From NCBI GenBank assembly GCA_004173515.1, contig SECN01000020.1, positions 1 through 64,000 of the forward strand: a stretch of DNA of 64,000 bases. The letters run 5' to 3'. The position numbers and the translations under genes were made by a program. The stretch's first letter is position 1; each line of letters begins with the position of its first letter. This document shows positions 59,295 to 64,000 of this stretch, piece by piece. This DNA is from Myxococcaceae bacterium (GTDB lineage Bacteria > Myxococcota > Myxococcia > Myxococcales > Myxococcaceae). A model generated the notes under the pieces. It saw nothing but the letters and a program-made list of their open reading frames with translations. It made no database searches and had not been told where the DNA came from.

Positions 59295-60203
59295 CTAGAA
59301 GACGACCCGAGGAATGAGCAGACGCCGAGCGCCGGAGGCGTCCACCAGCTCCAGGGTGAACACCGTTCCTCGTTTCCAGGTGGGAGCTTCCGTTTCGACC
59401 ACGACGACCGCTTCCTCTCCTGGCCCGATCCGCGGCTGCGTCGTGTGTCCGCGGAGAACCCGTGTGCGCTCCTCAGCCCCTGCGCCGGTGAGCCGTGCTT
59501 CGACAGGCGTCCAGGGCTCCTGGGTATTGTTGCGGACGGTGACGGACACCAGGCTCCACGCCTCCGCACGCAAGGTAAAGCCGTCCACCAAATCCAATAC
59601 GCCGGCCAATGACTCCCTCTTGAGCGCATCCGCCCTGAAACTCCTTCCGGCAATCCCACCCGCACCCAAGAGCCCGGCCAGGGCGAGACGGGTGGGACTG
59701 GCGTCAGCGCCGCGTGCGCGCAGTTCAGCAAGCTCCGCGCCTTGCGCCTTCAACTGGGCGCGAACCTCGGCCAACTCCGCTTGAAGGGCCGGGACGGACA
59801 GGGCGCGGCGGAAGAGCCGCACCCGGGCATCCACCTCGGACGAATGCGTCACGAGCAGCAACACCACGGGCTCGGCGCGCTCCCCCTCCGTGAAGCGAAC
59901 GCGGAGGCCAAGCCGTTCTCCGGGAGCCAGGTCCGTGACGAGCTCCAGGAGGATGGAGCGTTCCCCCACGTCCACCAGCCGGAACCGCTCGCGGCCTTCC
60001 AGCTCAAGGCTGCCCCTCTCCAACGGGGCCTCGAAGACGAGGGCGGTCAGAACCCCTCCAGCGACCCGCAGGACGGGCACCGGTTCCGCGGCGGTGCCCG
60101 TCAAGGCGACTCGCCGGTCCTGGCGCTCACGCGCGCCAGGGACGGTCTGCGCGGGGACGACAGTCCCCAGCAGCAGGAAGAGAAGGGTGGCGAGTCGCGG
60201 CAA
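59295..60203 (-). CDS. DUF2381-like secreted protein
   Basis: A 302-residue exported protein of the myxobacterial DUF2381 type. A signal peptide (RLATLLFLLLGTVVPAQ) is followed by two beta-rich parts joined by a helical segment (VPALQAELAEVRAQLKAQ, likely coiled coil). The second half has WSLVSVTVRNNTQEPWTP and ends RRLLIPRVVF. Function is unknown; these genes often sit beside Ser/Thr kinases in Myxococcaceae. The start is a TTG at 60203 with GGAGA upstream. The next gene (kinase) begins 10 bp after its stop. Confidence 0.75.
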   Translation of the reverse strand: MPRLATLLFLLLGTVVPAQTVPGARERQDRRVALTGTAAEPVPVLRVAGGVLTALVFEAPLERGSLELEGRERFRLVDVGERSILLELVTDLAPGERLGLRVRFTEGERAEPVVLLLVTHSSEVDARVRLFRRALSVPALQAELAEVRAQLKAQGAELAELRARGADASPTRLALAGLLGAGGIAGRSFRADALKRESLAGVLDLVDGFTLRAEAWSLVSVTVRNNTQEPWTPVEARLTGAGAEERTRVLRGHTTQPRIGPGEEAVVVVETEAPTWKRGTVFTLELVDASGARRLLIPRVVF

Positions 60204-60340
60204 CGGAGGGTCTCCTGTCTTCCACCCTACCAGATGGGTAGAGCGACAGCCCAGAAAAGCCCATCAAACCGAGTAACGCGGGAAGAGGAGGGGGCCGCCC
60301 GTCCTCAGCAACCCCCCATCGATTGCTCCTTCCGGTCCAC

Positions 60341-60946
60341 TTACTGAAACAGGCCGGGACACCACCGGATGCGGCATGTGGACCAGGAATAGGAGTCTCC
60401 CGTGGGGTCCTCGCTGCTGAGTTGCTCGATGACCGTCCCGTTGCCGCTCAACCTGGGGGAGCCGCAGGACTCGCCGTTCGCCATGGCCGGCAGGCGCACG
60501 GTGCCGCACGACCGACCCGATGGCGCGATGAGCTCCGCTTCGTGCTGGCAGTCCGGCGCGTGGACGCGCGACCACCGGATGTAGCCCTTGCCGCCAGGCA
60601 GCAGCTCGAAATCGCGCTCATCCGAGAGCCACTCCGGGAGCGGCGCGGTGGAGGCTTGCAGGGAGTCGAAGGCCGCGAGCCACGTGTCCTGGTATTTCAG
60701 CACCAGGCCCCCATCCGCCAGCGGAAGGAGCGGGTAGTAGTAATAGGGATAGGGGTCCTTGCGGGTGAGCGCGAGGAACGGGGTGCCGGGCTGGCCCGAA
60801 GCGTCCACCCAGAGGGCCTCCACCGGCGCCTCGCCCTCACTCAGCTCGCCGATGGCGAGCACCAGGCTCTGGCCCCGGGTGTCCACGCCCAGCGTCAGCA
60901 TCGTGCCATTCAGGAAGGTGGCGCACCCACTGCACCCGCCAGGTCA
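60341..60946 (-). pseudogene. Truncated hypothetical gene (C-terminal fragment)
   Basis: An open frame of about 200 codons with real coding character. It ends CRIRWCPGLFQ and contains SGRSCGTVRLPAM and DPYPYYYYPLLPLADGGL. The only ATG (60901) has no ribosome-binding site, and protein-like sequence (GGCSGCATFLNGT) continues upstream to a stop at about 60947. The duplicated RCC1 upstream block begins about 40 bp further on. It therefore looks like the 3' remnant of a longer secreted-protein gene cut off by arrival of the RCC1 cassette. I do not recognise the family. Confidence 0.5.
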
Positions 60947-60984
60947 GTGCTACCGGGACGGGCAGGAGTGCAACCCCAGCCCCT

Positions 60985-61173
60985 CGGTCGCTCTGAAGAG
61001 GCGGGGCGCCAGAGGTCCGAAGGCACCTCTTCGGTGCGGGGGCGACTCAGGGGCGCGGGCACAGGAACTCCTCCTAGAGTCCCGCGCCCCTCTCCACCGA
61101 AAAGCCATCCGTCCACGTGGGCGCGGATCCGCAACGGGAGGGGGCCTTCAAGTCCCACGCTCCGGAGAAGCAC
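60985..61173 (+). promoter_or_regulatory. Conserved upstream/leader block of long RCC1 lipoproteins (copy 2)
   Basis: Near-copy of 37590-37772 upstream of paralogue A. It has a perfect CCGAAG/CTTCGG hairpin at about 61017-61034 and a CTTCAAGTCCCAC element before the start. Conservation outside the gene suggests the promoter or leader was duplicated together with the coding sequence. Confidence 0.6.
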
Positions 61174-63546
61174 ATGCGTAGAGAGAGTCGAAGCGGGTTG
61201 GCCGTGCTGGCCCTGAGTCTGGTGCTGGCATTGGCCGGATGCGGTCGCGCGCAGCAGGAGGCGCAGGAGGGAAGCGCGCAGGCGGTGGTGACGCTGCCGC
61301 AGGGGTTGAGCGCCAGCGACGTCACGCGGGTGGAACTCACGGTGAGCGGCGCGGGGATGACGACGCGCACGGACGCGCTGGTGAAGACGGGCGGGCAATG
61401 GGGTGGGGTGCTCGGGCAGTTGCCCGCGGGCACCGGCCGCACCTTCAGCGCTCAGGCCTTCGACGCCTCCAACACCGTGCGCTACGCGGGGCAGGTGACG
61501 CCCGTCACCATCCAGGCCCACCAGACGAGCGCCGTCACCCTGCTCCTGCAGGAGGTGAATGCGCCGCCGCCCTTCGACAACGCGGCGCCGCGCATCCTCT
61601 CCCTGGTGGCCAGCCCCGGCACTGTCGCCCCGGGCGGCCAGGTGGCCCTCCAGGCCACCGCGGAGGACCCCAACGCCGGCGACACGCTGACGTATGCGTG
61701 GACGGCCAGCACCGGCAGCTTCAGCGGGCCCGCCAGCCTCACCACCGCATGGACGGCCCCGACCTCGGCCGGCCCCGTCGTGCTGACGCTGATGGTGACG
61801 GACTCCAAGGGCGCCAGCACGGCCCTCAGCGTCACGGTGACGGTGAGCACTGGCAACGGCAGCGCCGCCGTCAACGTCTCCTTCAACACCTGGCCCCAGG
61901 TGGCCAGCATCACCGCCACCCCCACGTCGGTCGCCGTCGGTCAGGCCACCCAGGTGACGGCCTCCGCCAGCGACTCGGATGGCGACAGCCTTACCTACCA
62001 GTGGACGGCCTCGTGCGCGGGCACGTGGACAAGTGCCACCTCCGCCTCCGCCAGCTTTACGCCCTCGGAGGTGCCCTCAAGCAGCACGTGCACTCTCAGC
62101 GTGGCGGCACGTGATGGGCGCGGCGGAGTGGGCATTGGCAGCCTCACCGTCTACGTGGCCACCTCGCCTGGCACGGCGCGCTTCCCGCCAGAGATTGTCG
62201 AGACGTTCCAGTCGGTGGCCTCGGTGCCCACGGACGGCGGCACCGTCGTCTTCCGCGTGCGGGCAGCGGACCCGCAGGGCAGTACGCTTTCCTTCGCCTG
62301 GGCCACCAGCACCGGCACGCTGGGCACCGCCATGAACACCGCCACCACCAGCGAAGTCCTCTGGACGGCGCCCTCCTGCGTGCCCCCGGGCCCACCGCCC
62401 ACCGTGACGGCCACCGTCACCAACGCCCTCGGCCTCTCGGCCTCCCATGCTTTCTCCCTTCAAGGCGACACTGTTTGCGCTGTGGGCACTACGGCTCGTC
62501 TCGCTGGTGGCGGCTCACACACGCTCGCGTTGAAACAGGACGGCACCGTCTGGGCCTGGGGCTACAACGGCATTGGCCAACTCGGAGACGGGACGATCAA
62601 CACCTACCGGCCCGCGTCCTCGCAGGTGCCGGGCTTGACGGGCGTCGTGGCCGTCGCTGCGGGTAAACAACACAGCATGGCGCTGAAAGTGGACGGCACC
62701 GTCTGGGCTTGGGGTGGCAACGACTGGGGCCAACTTGGAGTTGGGACGGGGATGTGGAGTACCACGCCCATTGCAGTACCGGCCTTGACAGGAGTCGCGG
62801 CCCTCGCCGCGGGCCATGGCCACACACTTGCGTTGAAGCAGGACGGCACCGTCTGGGCCTGGGGCCGCAACGACTACGGCCAGCTTGGAGACGGGACGAC
62901 GACGTACCGTCCCATACCGTCACGGTTGCCGGGCTTGTCGGGCGTCGTGGCCCTCATCGCAGGCGACCACCACGCGCTCGTCATGAAGCAGGATGGCACC
63001 GTCTGGGCTTGGGGCTACAACGGCTGGGGCCAACTCGGAGACGGAACGACGACGCATCGCCTCACGCCGGTGCAGGTGACGGGCTTGTCGGGAGTCGCTG
63101 CACTCGTCGCGGGCCAATACCACTCGCTCGCGTTGAAGCAGGACGGCACCGTCTGGGCCTGGGGCCGGAATTTTGAAGGGCAGCTCGGCGATGCGACGGC
63201 GACGAGCCGCTCCACGCCGGTGCAGGTGCCGGGGTTGACGGACGTCGCGACCCTCGCCGCTGGCGGTGTCCATACACTCGCGCTGAAGCAGGACGGTACC
63301 ATCTGGGCCTGGGGCTCCAATGGCTCGGGCGAACTCGGAGACGGGACAACGATGCGCCGCCTTTCGCCGGTGCAGGTGCCAAACCTGACGAGCGTCGCGG
63401 CTGTCTCGACTGGCTGGCTCCACAGCCTGGCCCTGAAGTCGGACGGCACCGTCTGGGCCTGGGGCCGAAACGATTTCGGCGAGTTGGGAGATGGGACGAC
63501 GACGACGCGCCTTTCGCCAGCGCAGGTGCCGGACCTGAACCTTTGA
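61174..63546 (+). CDS. Long RCC1-repeat lipoprotein (paralogue C)
   Basis: A 790-residue lipoprotein, the same length as paralogue A: leader MRRESRSGLAVLALSLVLAL with LAGC lipobox, conserved N-terminal domain, three PKD/Ig-like units and seven RCC1 units with WAWGxNxxG(Q/E)LGDGT cores. The first about 440 residues are close to paralogue A, while the RCC1 loops differ more. The ATG at 61174 follows the same GGAGAAGC context as in A. A perfect 16-bp hairpin begins right after the stop. Confidence 0.88.
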   Translation: MRRESRSGLAVLALSLVLALAGCGRAQQEAQEGSAQAVVTLPQGLSASDVTRVELTVSGAGMTTRTDALVKTGGQWGGVLGQLPAGTGRTFSAQAFDASNTVRYAGQVTPVTIQAHQTSAVTLLLQEVNAPPPFDNAAPRILSLVASPGTVAPGGQVALQATAEDPNAGDTLTYAWTASTGSFSGPASLTTAWTAPTSAGPVVLTLMVTDSKGASTALSVTVTVSTGNGSAAVNVSFNTWPQVASITATPTSVAVGQATQVTASASDSDGDSLTYQWTASCAGTWTSATSASASFTPSEVPSSSTCTLSVAARDGRGGVGIGSLTVYVATSPGTARFPPEIVETFQSVASVPTDGGTVVFRVRAADPQGSTLSFAWATSTGTLGTAMNTATTSEVLWTAPSCVPPGPPPTVTATVTNALGLSASHAFSLQGDTVCAVGTTARLAGGGSHTLALKQDGTVWAWGYNGIGQLGDGTINTYRPASSQVPGLTGVVAVAAGKQHSMALKVDGTVWAWGGNDWGQLGVGTGMWSTTPIAVPALTGVAALAAGHGHTLALKQDGTVWAWGRNDYGQLGDGTTTYRPIPSRLPGLSGVVALIAGDHHALVMKQDGTVWAWGYNGWGQLGDGTTTHRLTPVQVTGLSGVAALVAGQYHSLALKQDGTVWAWGRNFEGQLGDATATSRSTPVQVPGLTDVATLAAGGVHTLALKQDGTIWAWGSNGSGELGDGTTMRRLSPVQVPNLTSVAAVSTGWLHSLALKSDGTVWAWGRNDFGELGDGTTTTRLSPAQVPDLNL

Positions 63547-63590
63547 CGACGTGCTGGGCGCCTTACAGACCCCAGGCGCCCAGCACGTCG
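63547..63590. terminator. 16-bp hairpin terminator after RCC1 lipoprotein C
   Basis: Bases 63547-63562 and 63575-63590 are perfect reverse complements with a 12-base loop, starting at the base after the stop codon. The stop codon of the convergent small gene lies in the loop, so it likely ends transcription in both directions. Confidence 0.85.
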
Positions 63591-63940
63591 CGGACGTCCG
63601 CGGACGGGCCCAGGAGCAGGTAGAGGGAAGGGCGGGCCTGGGCCAACCTCGGGGCACTCACGGTCCTTTTGGGCAGTGCCTCTGGCAGTCGTTGTCCGGG
63701 CGCCCGGACAACGCGGGGCTTACACGTCAGGAAAGAGCAATCCCCTCGGAGCGGCTCCTGCCGTGGAGGCGCTTCACGCGGCGGTGCTTCATCGGGCGAA
63801 GGCTCCCCGAACTCGCCTTTGAGCATCAGCGCCCGCCGTCCTTCAGGCGTAGCAAGGGTACGTCCCAGACACCCCAGGTGGCCTCCTACTTCCCCCCAGC
63901 TCGAAAGCGAACCAGGGGGTTGGGGGACTGCGCCACCCAT
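63563..63940 (-). CDS. Small hypothetical protein
   Basis: A 125-residue frame of unknown family, rich in Pro and Arg in the middle and ending ADVRDVLGAWGL. The ATG at 63940 has a perfect AGGAGG nine bases upstream, which supports translation; an in-frame ATG at 63964 lacks one. It has no signal peptide or membrane segment. Its last codons overlap the hairpin that ends the convergent RCC1 gene. It could be a degraded gene, but the ribosome-binding site is notable. Confidence 0.45.
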   Translation of the reverse strand: MGGAVPQPPGSLSSWGEVGGHLGCLGRTLATPEGRRALMLKGEFGEPSPDEAPPREAPPRQEPLRGDCSFLTCKPRVVRAPGQRLPEALPKRTVSAPRLAQARPSLYLLLGPSADVRDVLGAWGL

Positions 63941-64000
63941 CCCCGGAAACCTCCTACGTCCCATGATTCAAGTTCTAGTTGAATAAGCCGCTTTCGTTGT

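Overview
The window is high-GC DNA with strong G/C third-codon bias. It carries several families typical of the Myxococcaceae (Myxococcus/Corallococcus/Pyxidicoccus group): a DUF2381-type protein next to a Ser/Thr kinase, many secreted lipoproteins, RCC1-repeat lipoproteins, a SitA-like lipoprotein toxin with a coupled partner gene, and a very large NRPS. No rRNA, tRNA, CRISPR array or transposase was found. The first 105 bases form a perfect fold-back palindrome, which suggests the window starts at a contig edge.

Layout. 1-7.0 kb: 5'-truncated M1 aminopeptidase, small Cys-repeat secreted protein, cytochrome P450 plus ABM-type monooxygenase with a divergent ArsR-like regulator, proC and a DUF481-like outer-membrane protein. 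7.1-12.1 kb: PhzF-like isomerase, a short RCC1 lipoprotein, an acyltransferase-3 membrane protein, then a lower-GC lipoprotein toxin/immunity-like pair closed by a strong terminator. 12.1-37.2 kb: trypsin-like protease and one 7,680-residue NRPS gene (seven C-A-PCP modules and a thioesterase). My reading of the A-domain codes suggests Gly-?-Leu-Glu-Val-Ala-Val. There are no epimerisation domains and no recognisable tailoring, MbtH or export gene beside it. 37.2-41.9 kb: RCC1 lipoprotein and two broken genes (serine hydrolase, HxlR regulator).

42.2-44.9 kb holds the most unusual pair: a homologue of the Mycobacterium tuberculosis tuberculosinyl transferase Rv3378c, followed by a class II diterpene cyclase-like protein with the DxDTT motif of Rv3377c. 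Together they suggest a two-step diterpenoid pathway (GGPP, then a cyclised diphosphate, then an alcohol or adduct). 45-55.2 kb: secreted M20 amidohydrolase, SRPBCC protein, a two-helix membrane protein, a second long RCC1 lipoprotein, a secreted zinc metalloprotease and a trypsin-like protein lacking its catalytic His. 55.5-64 kb: DHFR-family reductase, two Ser/Thr kinases (one with a degenerate catalytic loop, one in an apparent operon with the DUF2381 protein), a truncated gene, a third long RCC1 lipoprotein and a small hypothetical gene.

The three long RCC1 lipoproteins share the same architecture, and two also share about 180 bp of upstream sequence. They look like a mobile or duplicating cassette, each closed by a perfect hairpin terminator. 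Several genes carry frameshifts or internal deletions. Together with the fold-back end, this leaves open whether some lesions are assembly errors rather than real decay.
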